Below, piece after piece: positions 53,167 to 63,144 of a stretch of 64,000 nucleotides of DNA; position 1 is the stretch's first letter; each line of letters starts with the position of its first letter. The stretch lies in NCBI GenBank assembly GCA_026003495.1, contig BPHK01000001.1, positions 124,001-188,000 on the forward strand, read 5' to 3'. Origin of the DNA: Candidatus Kapaibacterium sp. GTDB lineage: Bacteria; Bacteroidota; Ignavibacteria; Kapaibacteriales; NICIL-2. Both the position numbers and the translations under genes were made by a program. The notes beneath the pieces were generated by a model. The model worked only from the letters and a program-made list of their open reading frames with translations, was not told the DNA's origin and ran no database searches.

Positions 53167-54825
53167 TTATTCGATCAAGAGCGTACGCCAGACAGTCCGC
53201 TCAAGTGTAGCGGGAGCATGACACGTTGGTACTGGGTTTCCAGCGAGTTGGCACCCGACAAGGTACACTCCGTGTGCTAATGGGGCACCGTGTTCATCTC
53301 GGAGCGAAAGCTCGAGTTTCGTGGCGTCACTTACGGAACAATCAAGCCAACGGACGACGCGACCTTTTGTGTCATACACGATGATCCGCCGAATCGGCAG
53401 TGGTGATTCAATGGTTGCAGTGTGGGCGGCGGGCTGCGGGTAGAGGCGTACTCCAACGGCTGCTGTTTCCTCCTCGACTGAGACCAATGGTGTAACCTGA
53501 ACGCGGATAGGGGAAGACTCTACCGTTCCACATGCATTCCTGATGAGGACGGCATAGGTACCTGCATCGCCAGTTGACGTAGACTCGAGGACGTATCTAC
53601 TGTCCGTTGCACCGCTGATAGAGGCACCGTTTTTGAACCACTGGTACGTGCAGCCACTGTCGGGCGTAGCGGCAACGTGGAGTTCAAGCCGTGTTCCTTC
53701 CCGTACAGTTGTATCGGATGATTGACTGGTGATTGTAGGTTTGGGAACGACAGTAAGCATTACCGGAGTGCTCGTAACGATACCGCACGCGCCGGTGACT
53801 TCACACGTGTACTCCCCAGATTGGCGAACTTGCAGATTGGTCAGTTGTAGTTGTGTTGCAGTGGCTCCGGGCAGTGGAGTGCCGTTGTGTTTCCATTGGT
53901 AACGGAGATTGCCGCCGGTTGCTGCGATGGAGAGTGCAACCGTTGCGCCTTCACACTGAGTTGGTGGAGCCGATGGTTGTGTGCGGATTGTCGTACGCGG
54001 GTTCAGTGTTAGCGGGGGTGTCGTCGCATTGAGCAGTTCATCGTCTCCATCAACAATGCGGAGCAAATGCTTAGTGCCTGCAGTTACTGTCGGCGGGACA
54101 ACGTAGCGGTACGTGTTGACCCCCACTTGTGATTGGACACTGCCCAGCAGAATCCACGACCGTCCGCTATCTGCAGAGTAAAGGATGTTCGCAGTGCTCA
54201 CACCGTAGCTTGTCCACTGAAGCGTGATAGTATCTCCGGAACAGTACGCATTCGAGGTGGTTGGAGTTGTGAGGATTATGCCTTGTACGGTAATCGTCAC
54301 CGGTGGGAGGACGTTCCACATGTCGCCTGCTGATGCACGGCCATCACCATCAGCAGCATTGCCTGCAACGCGAATCACATACTCACCCGGCGTCTCTGGG
54401 GAACGCCACTGCACCTGCCACGCAGCTTCGCGATAACTGCCTTGATTGGACATCGTCCGTCGTGCGCGGTGTGTCAGTTCGCCGTTGAGCGATTTGACAT
54501 ACTGACTTTCAGTCTGTGGATATTGGAGGAGACCAGACGGCTGGCCTTCTTTCGTAAACGCAGCCATGTTGAACCCAGCGTAGATAGCGCTCGAGTGACG
54601 AACTCTGAGTGTGAACGAATTGAGTGTATTTGGTTTGACAAGCCGCGGACCATCGAGGATGATCGTCGTAAGGGAACTTGGTTGGGATCCGTGGCAGCCA
54701 TTTCCCCCGCACCCGGTGCTGGAGACGCCGCTGATCCCTTCCCGATAAGCGTAAAGGTTCATCAAACTTCCAAAGAGGAATGTCCAGATTAGGGTGAACC
54801 AGCGATAGTGTGTGAAGGCGCTCAT
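53167..54825 (-). CDS. Secreted choice-of-anchor V protein with Ig-like repeats and T9SS tail (paralogue)
   Basis: 552 residues from the ATG at 54825, which begins the signal peptide (FTLIWTFLFGSLMNLYA). The choice-of-anchor V domain has GCGGNGCHGSQPS and the same LNGELTHRARRT and YVIRVAGNAADGDG order as the 919-codon neighbour. Two Ig-like modules (RYQWKHNGTPLPGA, CTYQWFKNGASI) and a sorting-type tail (RLYPQPAAHTATIE) follow. It differs from its paralogue mainly by fewer Ig modules. The open frame upstream of 54825 overlaps glgA sequence and is not coding. Confidence 0.83.
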   Translation of the reverse strand: MSAFTHYRWFTLIWTFLFGSLMNLYAYREGISGVSSTGCGGNGCHGSQPSSLTTIILDGPRLVKPNTLNSFTLRVRHSSAIYAGFNMAAFTKEGQPSGLLQYPQTESQYVKSLNGELTHRARRTMSNQGSYREAAWQVQWRSPETPGEYVIRVAGNAADGDGRASAGDMWNVLPPVTITVQGIILTTPTTSNAYCSGDTITLQWTSYGVSTANILYSADSGRSWILLGSVQSQVGVNTYRYVVPPTVTAGTKHLLRIVDGDDELLNATTPPLTLNPRTTIRTQPSAPPTQCEGATVALSIAATGGNLRYQWKHNGTPLPGATATQLQLTNLQVRQSGEYTCEVTGACGIVTSTPVMLTVVPKPTITSQSSDTTVREGTRLELHVAATPDSGCTYQWFKNGASISGATDSRYVLESTSTGDAGTYAVLIRNACGTVESSPIRVQVTPLVSVEEETAAVGVRLYPQPAAHTATIESPLPIRRIIVYDTKGRVVRWLDCSVSDATKLELSLRDEHGAPLAHGVYLVGCQLAGNPVPTCHAPATLERTVWRTLLIE

Positions 54826-55027
54826 GTGGAGAGTCGAACGTGAACGTTTCAACAAATGCAATGCTAAAGTACAAAGGAAAACGGTAATTACCAAACGCAG
54901 CCTCGTGATTTCATTCCGTATTTTTGTACGCCACATTTTGCCCAATGCTGCCGGGCAGCAGGCTGGTACACATGCCAGCGGGCTTCGATACTGTTCCCGT
55001 TTCACCGTGTGCGAGGCGGACATACGC

Positions 55028-56503
55028 ATGCCCGATCGTCCGTTAAGTATCCTTTTTGTCTCCAGCGAGGTTTATCCCTTCGCAAAAACTGGTGGATTAG
55101 CAGACGTCTCCCACGCCCTTCCCATCGCCCTCCGCGAACTTGGCCACGACGTCCGCATCATGCTGCCAAAGTACGGTAACGTCAGTGAACGCCGCAATCG
55201 CATCCATGAGATCAACCGCCTCAAGGAAGTGCCAATCGCTGTTGGCGAAACCGTCGAGCTTGCAACGATCAAATCTTCCTCGATGCAAAATCCCCGGACG
55301 AAAGTCCAGGCTTATGTCACGACCAACTACACATACTTCGACTCTAAGAAAGGTCTCTATGCTGACCCAATCACCGGGGAGCCATACAACAACGACGAGC
55401 GCTTCATCTTCTTCGATCGGTCTGTGGTGACCACGTGCCTTCTTCTGGGGTGGTTCCCCGATATCATCCATTGCAATGCCTGGCAGACAGGGCTTATCGG
55501 CGCGTACATCCGGACAATGCACAAGAGTGAGTTCGCAAACACACGCTTGGTCTTTACGATCCACAACGCTGCTGACCAAGGAATTTTTCCTGCGACAAGT
55601 CTGGAAAAGACAGGGCTCCCGAAGGAAGTCTACCCAAGGATTACGCACGCTAAACAGCTCAACTTCACCAAAGCCGGCGTGGAATTTGCCGACGCGATTA
55701 CGACCGTCAGCCCAACCTACGCCAAAGAGATCACCAAGGACAAAGTCATCAGTGGCGGCTTGCATTCGCTTTTTCGTGCTCACCATATCGTGGGCATCCT
55801 CAACGGCATTGATACCTACCACTGGAACCCGAAAACAGACCCCTTCATTCCGCATCATTTCGATTCGACAAGCTGGAAAGAAGGCAAGGCGCTCAACAAG
55901 AAAGCACTCCGCGACCGCCTGAAGCTTCCGCACGAGGAGAAAGTCCCCCTCCTGGCAACCATTGCACGGCTGGGCGAAGCAAAGGGGATTCCCCTCCTTG
56001 TCGAGGTGCTCCCAGCGTTGCTTCGGGAAAGTGTCCAAGTCGTCCTGCTCGGCGAAGGTGATCCCTCCCTGAGCGCTACGCTCGAAAAGCTTGCAGCAAA
56101 GCACCCAGGGAAGCTTGCGTTCATCGCAGGCTTCGACGAAGAACTCGCGCACCTTATCGAAGCAGGCGCGGACATGTACCTGATGCCATCGCTCTATGAA
56201 CCGTGCGGGCTCAACCAAATGTACTCGATGGTCTATGGAACCGTCCCCATTGTTCGTGCGACTGGCGGATTGGTGGACACCGTCGAAGATTTCGATCCTG
56301 ATGCCCGGACTGGCACCGGCTTTGTCTTCCGCAACTACGCGGCCGATGATTTCCTTAGTGCAATCAAGCGGGCATTGGCACTCTACAGGAAGCCAACCTA
56401 CTGGGCAGTGTTGGTGCAGAATTGCATGAGCCAGGACTTCTCGTGGTCAACCAGTGCTCGCCAGTATGAAGCCATCTACCGGGAAATCCTCGCTCGCCGA
56501 TGA
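55028..56503 (+). CDS. glgA: Glycogen synthase (ADP-glucose type)
   Basis: 491 residues from the ATG at 55028, a normal GlgA length. The N-terminal nucleotide-sugar loop is VYPFAKTGGLADVSHALP (KTGGL). Mid-protein are TIHNAADQGIFP and ITTVSPTYAKEI. The GT5 C-terminal motif SLYEPCGLNQMYSMVYGT carries the catalytic Glu, followed by RATGGLVDTVEDF. It transfers glucose from ADP-glucose (or related donor) to glycogen in the cytoplasm. Divergent from the T9SS gene by 202 bases. Its stop overlaps the DUF4270-like lipoprotein start (ATGA), an order also known in Bacteroidota. Confidence 0.96.
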   Translation: MPDRPLSILFVSSEVYPFAKTGGLADVSHALPIALRELGHDVRIMLPKYGNVSERRNRIHEINRLKEVPIAVGETVELATIKSSSMQNPRTKVQAYVTTNYTYFDSKKGLYADPITGEPYNNDERFIFFDRSVVTTCLLLGWFPDIIHCNAWQTGLIGAYIRTMHKSEFANTRLVFTIHNAADQGIFPATSLEKTGLPKEVYPRITHAKQLNFTKAGVEFADAITTVSPTYAKEITKDKVISGGLHSLFRAHHIVGILNGIDTYHWNPKTDPFIPHHFDSTSWKEGKALNKKALRDRLKLPHEEKVPLLATIARLGEAKGIPLLVEVLPALLRESVQVVLLGEGDPSLSATLEKLAAKHPGKLAFIAGFDEELAHLIEAGADMYLMPSLYEPCGLNQMYSMVYGTVPIVRATGGLVDTVEDFDPDARTGTGFVFRNYAADDFLSAIKRALALYRKPTYWAVLVQNCMSQDFSWSTSARQYEAIYREILARR

Positions 56504-57741
56504 AAGCAGTCGCAACTGCACTGGCTGTGGCATTCGTGCTCGTTGCGTGCAATGAGCCACCGACCGAAGTCGGCTCAGCACTGATCAACGATACCACGCG
56601 CGCTCAGCAGGTCAATTCGACGCAGCTCCCGATGATCGTTGCCACCGCGGGTATCTCGACGCCGAGCTACCTTTTCAACGCAGGTATTCTCTTCATTGGC
56701 CGTACCCCTGAGCTGCACGCTGCAACGCTCCTGCGTTTTACAACGTTGCCCGATACACTCGGCTGGATCACGCCCAGCGACATCGTTTCCGCATCACTGC
56801 TCATCCGTCCTCATCGCTACGTCATCGGGGATAGCATAAGCAACGTGCTTGCATTTAGCGTGTATGAACTGCAGCGACCATGGATTAGCGCTGATAGTGC
56901 TGGGAAGGTTGTGATTGAACCACGATGGTACGACCTCTTTTCGAGCGGCGGAATTCCAAACCCGCAGTACTTTTCGGCGACGCCGCTTGCAGTCTTCGAT
57001 GGCAGCAAAAAAATTCCGCTTGCAGATTCGCTCGGCGATGTCGAGATACCGCTGACGCAGGACGGCATCGCGCGGTTGGCTGCGTGGCTCCAGGCAATGC
57101 CCGATACCACGCGTCGCGCAAGCATCTACGGCATTGGTTTTGTTCCGATGGCAAGTTCGACTGTTGTCCGAGAGTTCGAGACCCAGCCAACTGGGAGCGC
57201 CATCGGCGAGCTGGTGCGGCTGAAGTTCGTCTATCGCCGCAGTGATGGCACGCTCGATTCTGCGTTGGTCTTCTCTGGCAACGACGCCACATTCGTCCAT
57301 GCTGAGCCGCCACGCGATGGACTTCTCGCCGTGCAGTCAGTAGTACAGTCCGAGGTAGCACTGACGCTCGATCTATCAGCGCTGCCACCACTGGATGCAG
57401 TGCTCAATGCGCAACTGGCATTGACCAGCGATACTACCCAGCGCCTTGCAGGCAACGGCGGCATCCCCACGACGGTGGAGCTTGCATACCTTGATAGCAC
57501 AGCGAGCGTATCGTTCGGTTTCGTCGGCGGACAGCTACCAGGCTCCGGGCGATTTATCGTGCCGAACATCGCTCCACTGGTGGACTATCTGCGCCAGCGG
57601 AAACAGGGACGCGGAACGGTGCTCCTCCGCTCGCGGAACTTCCGCTTAGAGCGCCTTGCATTCTGGGGCGCCAGTGCACCCGATAGCCTCCGCCCACGAC
57701 TGACGGTCACGTATATCCCACGCCCTGGATCGCCACGATGA
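56500..57741 (+). CDS. DUF4270-like lipoprotein
   Basis: 413 residues. The lipobox VLVAC places the lipidated Cys at ~residue 17. The remainder is beta-rich: FLSN-type strands such as TAGISTPSYLFNAGILFIG and LRPRLTVTYIPRPGS near the end, with a layout like DUF4270 proteins that follow glgA in Bacteroidota. Probably anchored in the outer membrane or periplasm. It overlaps both neighbours by 4 bases, so the three genes form one tight operon. Family assignment rests partly on synteny. Confidence 0.65.
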   Translation: MKAVATALAVAFVLVACNEPPTEVGSALINDTTRAQQVNSTQLPMIVATAGISTPSYLFNAGILFIGRTPELHAATLLRFTTLPDTLGWITPSDIVSASLLIRPHRYVIGDSISNVLAFSVYELQRPWISADSAGKVVIEPRWYDLFSSGGIPNPQYFSATPLAVFDGSKKIPLADSLGDVEIPLTQDGIARLAAWLQAMPDTTRRASIYGIGFVPMASSTVVREFETQPTGSAIGELVRLKFVYRRSDGTLDSALVFSGNDATFVHAEPPRDGLLAVQSVVQSEVALTLDLSALPPLDAVLNAQLALTSDTTQRLAGNGGIPTTVELAYLDSTASVSFGFVGGQLPGSGRFIVPNIAPLVDYLRQRKQGRGTVLLRSRNFRLERLAFWGASAPDSLRPRLTVTYIPRPGSPR

Positions 57742-58973
57742 ATTCAGTGCGCAGCGTTGCCATCCTGCTCGTTACATCTGCAGTTGCAGCCGCAGCACAA
57801 GGTGGTGCCAACTACACTGCGTTTGGTCTCGGGCAGCAACGGACAACCTTCGGCGCAGCCTACGAAGGGTTGGGCGGTGCAGCCTACGCAGTTCCCTCGG
57901 ATTACCTCTTCGGATTGGCAAACCCTGCGCTCTGGCCGCTGGTAAAAACAACACGCATCCAAGGAGGCTATCGCTTCAACCAACAACGCATCGAGCAAGG
58001 GGGTGCCGTTCGCGCGCAGAACAACGGCAAGCTCGACGGCGCAGGATTGCTCTTTGCCATTGACACCAGCGCAGAAATTGCCGCCAGCATTGGCGTTTTC
58101 CCGTCGAGTTCGGTCAACTACGCCTCCGCGCGCCGTTTCCAGATCACATTGCCCGACGTTGGTCTCCTCGACGGCACAACGACCTACCGCGGCGGGGGAG
58201 GTATGACGACCGCCTATGCTGGTATTGCAGCACGCATTGTGCCGGGCGTCTATGCTGGCGGTGCACTGCTCTACGGCTTCGGGCTTATCAGCGATCAGGC
58301 GGAAACATCCATTGCTGCCGAGGCGACACAACGCGCAGTCTCGACGCAGAACGATCGCCTTTCACTGCTCGGCGGACGGCTAGGTATTTACACCGAGCTG
58401 GGCGACCATCTCTGCATCGGGCTGGCAGGGGCGCTCTTCGGTTCGCTCCACGTGGAGCGGTTGCTCATCTACCAGAGCTTCGCACCGAGTTCGACCAAGC
58501 CGACCTTCGATACCTCGTTTGCATCCTCGCTGTCTTCGCCAACTGCAGCAATGGTGGGCGGCGGAGTCACTTACCGCGTGCGTCGATGGCTTCTGACACT
58601 CGATGGAGAATGGTCGCCAACGAGTGCGCTCCAGTACCGATATTCGTCGCTTGCGCGTGCGGGTGATAGCTACCGTCTCAGCATTGCTGCGTCGTATCGG
58701 GGCAGCCGCGCCGCAGGCTCCTCGTTCGAGGATCGGCTCAATGTCAGCGGCGGGTTGACGGTGCAGCGGCTTCCCGTTGTCATCGGTTCCGTCCCGCTGG
58801 AGGAGTATTCGGCAAGCGTCGGGGTGCAGATTCCTTTCGGCGGCGCTGCGATGATTGATGCAGCGCTCATCGGGGGTGTGCGAGGCAATGGGTTGCCTGT
58901 TCGCGAAGAGTTCCTTCGGCTGAGTGTGACGCTCAGCGTCGGCGAAGTTTGGTTTATTCCGTTCCGTCGGTAG
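57738..58973 (+). CDS. Outer-membrane beta-barrel protein (PorV/FadL-like), hypothetical
   Basis: 411 residues with a signal peptide (SVAILLVTSAVAAAAQ). A run of amphipathic beta strands with alternating hydrophobic residues, glycine-rich turns and an aromatic final strand (LSVGEVWFIPFRR) indicates an outer-membrane barrel. The early YAVPSDYLFGLANPALWPL motif resembles the start of the PorV/OMPP1 family. It is co-translated with the lipoprotein upstream. The 3' end overlaps the convergent sirtuin gene by 20 bases. Transport role unknown. Confidence 0.65.
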   Translation: MNSVRSVAILLVTSAVAAAAQGGANYTAFGLGQQRTTFGAAYEGLGGAAYAVPSDYLFGLANPALWPLVKTTRIQGGYRFNQQRIEQGGAVRAQNNGKLDGAGLLFAIDTSAEIAASIGVFPSSSVNYASARRFQITLPDVGLLDGTTTYRGGGGMTTAYAGIAARIVPGVYAGGALLYGFGLISDQAETSIAAEATQRAVSTQNDRLSLLGGRLGIYTELGDHLCIGLAGALFGSLHVERLLIYQSFAPSSTKPTFDTSFASSLSSPTAAMVGGGVTYRVRRWLLTLDGEWSPTSALQYRYSSLARAGDSYRLSIAASYRGSRAAGSSFEDRLNVSGGLTVQRLPVVIGSVPLEEYSASVGVQIPFGGAAMIDAALIGGVRGNGLPVREEFLRLSVTLSVGEVWFIPFRR

Positions 58974-59718
58974 TCCGCACCGCAGCGATGAGTTCAACCA
59001 ATGCAGGGAGTGCGCTGCCAGCTTTTTCCCGAATAGACGCGTGCGCAATCGAGCTTACCGGCGTCGGCGTTGGATTGACCTCAATGATGATGGCACCGTG
59101 CTGCCAGGCAAGAAACGGCAACGCTGCTGCTGGATAGACTTCCGCTGAGGTGCCAACGATCAGAAACACTTCCGTGCGGCGAGCGGTGCGTTCGGCTTCT
59201 CGGAGCACATCGGCGGGGAGCATCTCTCCAAACCACACAACCGAAGGACGAACAAGCCCTCCGCACGCTGGACATCGTGGTGGGGAGTCATCGCCAATCT
59301 CGCCATCGTACGGGGTGCCACAGTCTGCGCAGTGGTTTTCTTCCAAGTTGCCGTGGAGTTCGAGCACACGCCTACTGCCTGCGCGCTGGTGCAAGCGGTC
59401 AACGTTCTGCGTAATGAGCGTCATCTCTGGAACAAGCGTTTCCAGCTCAGCAAGCGCATAGTGCGCAGGATTGGGTCGGACGCGCTCGATGACGTGGCGG
59501 CGATACTGATACCATTGCCAGACACGCTCAGGGTTGGAGAGGAACCCTTCCATACTTGCCAGCTCCTCGGGGCGAAACTGTGCCCAGAGCCCGTCGGGGT
59601 CGCGGAACGTTGCAACGCCACTTTCAGCAGAAACTCCCGCGCCGGTGAGCGCTGCAAACCGCTGGCTCAATGCAAGCCGCTCGAGCACTCGGCTACCGAG
59701 AAGCTGCCGCAGTTCCAT
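58954..59718 (-). CDS. cobB: SIR2-family NAD-dependent protein deacylase (class III sirtuin)
   Basis: 254 residues from the ATG at 59718. Motifs: NAD site GAGVSAESGVATFRD, catalytic TQNVDRLHQRAG and LELHGNLEE, zinc ligands C-x2-C (CADCGTPY) and C-x2-C (CPACGG), then VWFGEMLP and GTSAEVYPAAALP. The WYQYRR segment provides a Tyr-x-x-Arg, which marks class III enzymes that remove succinyl or malonyl groups as well as acetyl. It acts in the cytoplasm on acyl-lysine. It overlaps the upstream peptidase gene by 26 bases and the convergent barrel gene by 20 bases. Confidence 0.93.
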   Translation of the reverse strand: MELRQLLGSRVLERLALSQRFAALTGAGVSAESGVATFRDPDGLWAQFRPEELASMEGFLSNPERVWQWYQYRRHVIERVRPNPAHYALAELETLVPEMTLITQNVDRLHQRAGSRRVLELHGNLEENHCADCGTPYDGEIGDDSPPRCPACGGLVRPSVVWFGEMLPADVLREAERTARRTEVFLIVGTSAEVYPAAALPFLAWQHGAIIIEVNPTPTPVSSIAHASIREKAGSALPALVELIAAVRTTDGTE

Positions 59719-61555
59719 CGCAGATACGCCCGCCAAGATGCTTTGCCAAAAACTGCTCGATGGTGCGGTACATCCAGACGCGATTCTGCTCGCCAACAAA
59801 TCCGTGTCCTTCGTCTTCGCGGACGTAGTACTCGACCGGCACACCACGCGAGCGGAGCGCTTCGACGATTTGGTCCGACTCGGCTTTGTTGACCCGTGGA
59901 TCGTTTGCTCCTTGGAAGACCAGCAGTGGCGCTTCGATGCGATCGGCGTGGAAGACCGGAGAGACCGCTCGCAGAAGCTCTTCTTCCGTTTCGAGGCTGC
60001 CGATCATTTCGTCGAGCATCTGGTTGAGTGGTTTCCAGTATGGCGGAATCGTGCGGCGGAACGTCAGCAGGTTCGACACTCCGACGATGTCCACACCGCA
60101 GCAGTAGAGCTCGGGTGTAAATGCAAGTCCCGCCAGCACAGCGTAACCGCCGTAACTGCCGCCGACAATCCCGACGCGCTTTGGATCAGCAACGCCATTG
60201 GAACAAAGCCACCGAATGCCGTCGGTGATGTCATCCTGCATTGCGCGTCCCCACTGCTTGAACGATGCTTCCCAAAATCGGCGCCCATAGCCCGTCGAAC
60301 CGCGGTAGTTCATTTGCAAGACGCCGTATCCACGGTTAGCAAAGAGCTGAACCGCTGGGTTGAAACCCCAGACGTCGCGTGTCCAGGGCCCACCGTGTGG
60401 GAAGACCACCAGCGGAAGAGGTTTGCGATGCTCGCGCGGGAGTGTCAAGTACCCTCTGATGAGCATCCCATCGCGTGCGCGATATTGGATTGGCTGCATC
60501 GGGGAGAGCTCGGTTGGATCGAGGTGTGGCATCGCACGCCCAAGCTCGACCAGTTCCCCACTGGACGCTGAAAGGAGGTAGTACGCTGCAGGCTGCGTGT
60601 CTCCCAGTGCTGCCAGCACGAACCATTCTTCGTCGAGCGACCAGCTTGTCACGTGAACGGCAACATCACCGAGCTGGGCGCGGAGACGCTCGGCAGCCTG
60701 CTCCCACAGCAAGCGCCACGTGAGGTGGAGGAAGACATACTCCTGCCGCCATGAAACGTACACCGCAGCTGTGGGTTGGTCGTGCTTGTAGGAGTAGAGC
60801 AAACCCTGCATGTCGTAGGTGTCGCTTGCAGCGATCAGCTCTTCCTCGCGGAGCGTGTCGGGATCGAAAAGATAAATTGCAGCAGTGTCTCGGCCCCGGT
60901 TGGAAAGCACGTAGAAGCGGCGTCCATCGGCAGCAATCCGCAGTGGTTCAAGTGTTGTGCGGAACGTTGTCGTCAGCAGCTCGCGGAATGGCTCATGCGC
61001 ATGCTCCCGGTAGAGCAGTGTTCGATTGGCGCCGTCGGTGCGGACAGCAATGCGAATTGTTCCATCGCGATCGGGAATCCACTCGACCACGCCCCCTGGA
61101 TTTTCTGCAACGCACTCGAGCGTCCCGCTGGTCAGATCGAGTGCATAGACGTCGAAGACTTCCCGTTGCCGTCCGTTGTGAGTGATCAAGATGCGGTCCT
61201 CCCGAAGCGGCAGCGTCGAGAGAATTTCGGCACGCACTCCTTGGGGCGGGGTGCAGAGCCGAGGCGGCTCGTCCGAAAGCACATCGAGCAGATAGAGCTG
61301 GTAGTTCTCGTCGCCGTTGGTATCGCGCGCAAAGACAATCGTGCGAGCATTCCCCCATGCGAAGGCGTGGATGCTGCGGTCGCGCTGGTCGGTAAGAAAT
61401 CGCCCGTGCCCAGTTATACGGTCGTAGAGCCAGATGTTGAGCTGTCCGTTTCGCGGTGCCAGCCAGGCGAGAAAGCGTCCATCCCGTGCAATGCTGACCT
61501 GTGCGATTGCAGGATTGGCAAAAAGCTCCTCAACAGGGATACAGCGAAGTGGCAT
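59693..61555 (-). CDS. Prolyl oligopeptidase-family (S9) serine peptidase
   Basis: 620 residues from the ATG at 61555. The N-terminal part (~20-340) is a seven-bladed propeller with repeated W-x-P-D-x-D/N strands ([27 protein letters not shown]). The C-terminal alpha/beta-hydrolase (~370-620) carries the catalytic triad: Ser in GGSYGGYA, Asp in GANDPRVNK, His in DEGHGF. There is no clear signal peptide. It cleaves short peptides or N-acyl/dipeptidyl ends. The gene overlaps the sirtuin start, so the two form an operon. The 137 bases to the next gene hold no recognised site. Confidence 0.92.
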   Translation of the reverse strand: MPLRCIPVEELFANPAIAQVSIARDGRFLAWLAPRNGQLNIWLYDRITGHGRFLTDQRDRSIHAFAWGNARTIVFARDTNGDENYQLYLLDVLSDEPPRLCTPPQGVRAEILSTLPLREDRILITHNGRQREVFDVYALDLTSGTLECVAENPGGVVEWIPDRDGTIRIAVRTDGANRTLLYREHAHEPFRELLTTTFRTTLEPLRIAADGRRFYVLSNRGRDTAAIYLFDPDTLREEELIAASDTYDMQGLLYSYKHDQPTAAVYVSWRQEYVFLHLTWRLLWEQAAERLRAQLGDVAVHVTSWSLDEEWFVLAALGDTQPAAYYLLSASSGELVELGRAMPHLDPTELSPMQPIQYRARDGMLIRGYLTLPREHRKPLPLVVFPHGGPWTRDVWGFNPAVQLFANRGYGVLQMNYRGSTGYGRRFWEASFKQWGRAMQDDITDGIRWLCSNGVADPKRVGIVGGSYGGYAVLAGLAFTPELYCCGVDIVGVSNLLTFRRTIPPYWKPLNQMLDEMIGSLETEEELLRAVSPVFHADRIEAPLLVFQGANDPRVNKAESDQIVEALRSRGVPVEYYVREDEGHGFVGEQNRVWMYRTIEQFLAKHLGGRICDGTAAASR

Positions 61556-61692
61556 TGTGCACCATGTTCTCCGTGATCGTTCCAACAACGAACGGCAAAT
61601 ATAGACTGCGCTACTCAGTGCAACCAGTGAGCATGAGCTTGATGCATATCGAAGCGCCTGTGCTCATGGCATTTCGACGTACGCATGACGCG

Positions 61693-63144
61693 CTACCGGC
61701 TCGATGCCGTCGCGGTGGGTTGCTGCTCAACGCTATCCGGTTTCCTGCCGGCAATCCGCCATGCGACAAGTGCCACAAGCACGACAGCGAGAAGCTTGGC
61801 GCTGATTGCACCTTGTGTGGGCAGCAGCGACGTGAGCCCGCCGAGCGCAATGACCGTCCCCAGCGCCGTTGCCAGCGCAGCCCATGGGTATGCAATCGGC
61901 AGCACACGCTGCGCGACACGTGCGGTGACAAGTGTGCCGATGGTGTAGGCACCAGCGGTTGCCCATGCAGCGCCGATGTAGCCCAGCGGAGGGATGAGTG
62001 CCAGATTGAGCAGAACGTTCGTCACTGCTGCTGCACCGTTGGCAAGCGAGAGGAGTTCAGTGCGCTTGGCAAGATGGATGCTCGCTGCCATCGTCGTCGA
62101 GATGCCGAGCGCCGCGTAGCCACCGAGCACGATCGGCACCACACCAAGTCCTGACCAATACTCCGCACCAATGAGGTGGCCGCTCCCAATAGGAATCGCG
62201 ACGACGTCGCCGATGAATAGTGCAACTGCCGCATAGAGCACTACTGCCACTGCGAGAAAGTAGCGCATCGCTTGGGCGATCATTACGCCGATGGCAGGAT
62301 CATTGGCGTGGTGGAGGTAGAGCGGACGCCACGCTGTTTCATAGACCGACACTGCCAGCATCATCGGGATTGCAAGCCGATAGTTCGCAGTGTAAATCCC
62401 CACAGCTTGTGCACCCGCAAGCCAGCCGAGGATGGGGCGATCGGCAACTTGCACTACCAGTGCCGCAAGCGCAGCTGGAACCATCGGCAGCCCGAAGCGG
62501 AGCAGCGCTCTGAACAGTCCAGCATTCCATCCCGGCGACACGTGGGGTAGCGCCAGCGGCAGTACCATCACCGCTCCGAGGAAGGAAGACGCAAGGCCGG
62601 CGAGCATGACGCCCTCGACTCCCCAATGCCAAAGGGCAACGAATAGCACGTTGAGCCCAACGTTGAGCGTCACAACAAGAACGCGGAGCAGCGCAAACGT
62701 CCGTGCGCGTCGCTCCATGCGGAGCAGAGCAAACGGTATTGCAGCAAGTGCATCGAGCGCAACAATGCCGATCGCGTAGCGCACGAGCACTGCAGCATCA
62801 GCGCTCTCGAGGGCAAGAAGCGTTCCTACTGCTGGTGCAAGGAGCATCCCCAGCCCTCCGAGTCCAAGCGTTAGAACACTGACGCCGACGAGTGAGTGCC
62901 AGAGCACCTGGCCGCGTGGATGGTGCTCGACCCAATAGCGCATGGATGCAGGCTCAAACCCGAGTGTAGCGATCGCCGTTGCCACTGCCATGAGCGAGTA
63001 GAGCTGCGCAACGTCTCCCAACGCTGCCGGTGCGAGCACGTTCGTGTAGAGCGGCGTCAGCAAAAACGTCAGTAGCCGTTGGACGACGGTACTCGTGCCG
63101 TAGATCGCAGAGTCCTTTGCCAGTTGCCGAAATGGGCTACGCAT
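61693..63144 (-). CDS. Polysaccharide/lipid flippase (Wzx/MATE-like) membrane protein
   Basis: 483 residues from the ATG at 63144, about 14 hydrophobic segments. The start (FRQLAKDSAIYGTSTVVQRLLTF) and the next segment with LTPLYTNVLAPAALGD are characteristic of oligosaccharide flippases of this superfamily. Probably exports a lipid-linked saccharide. The ATG overlaps the fbp stop by 8 bases, so it is translated after fbp. A second, unrelated-looking flippase is at 42337-43632. Confidence 0.82.
   Translation of the reverse strand: MRSPFRQLAKDSAIYGTSTVVQRLLTFLLTPLYTNVLAPAALGDVAQLYSLMAVATAIATLGFEPASMRYWVEHHPRGQVLWHSLVGVSVLTLGLGGLGMLLAPAVGTLLALESADAAVLVRYAIGIVALDALAAIPFALLRMERRARTFALLRVLVVTLNVGLNVLFVALWHWGVEGVMLAGLASSFLGAVMVLPLALPHVSPGWNAGLFRALLRFGLPMVPAALAALVVQVADRPILGWLAGAQAVGIYTANYRLAIPMMLAVSVYETAWRPLYLHHANDPAIGVMIAQAMRYFLAVAVVLYAAVALFIGDVVAIPIGSGHLIGAEYWSGLGVVPIVLGGYAALGISTTMAASIHLAKRTELLSLANGAAAVTNVLLNLALIPPLGYIGAAWATAGAYTIGTLVTARVAQRVLPIAYPWAALATALGTVIALGGLTSLLPTQGAISAKLLAVVLVALVAWRIAGRKPDSVEQQPTATASSR

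Noticed and set aside
55097-56218. 373-codon minus-strand frame inside glgA
   Set aside because: Shadow of glgA, which has all catalytic motifs.
59534-61576. Long + frames opposite the S9 peptidase and sirtuin
   Set aside because: Antisense shadows of genes with intact catalytic residues.
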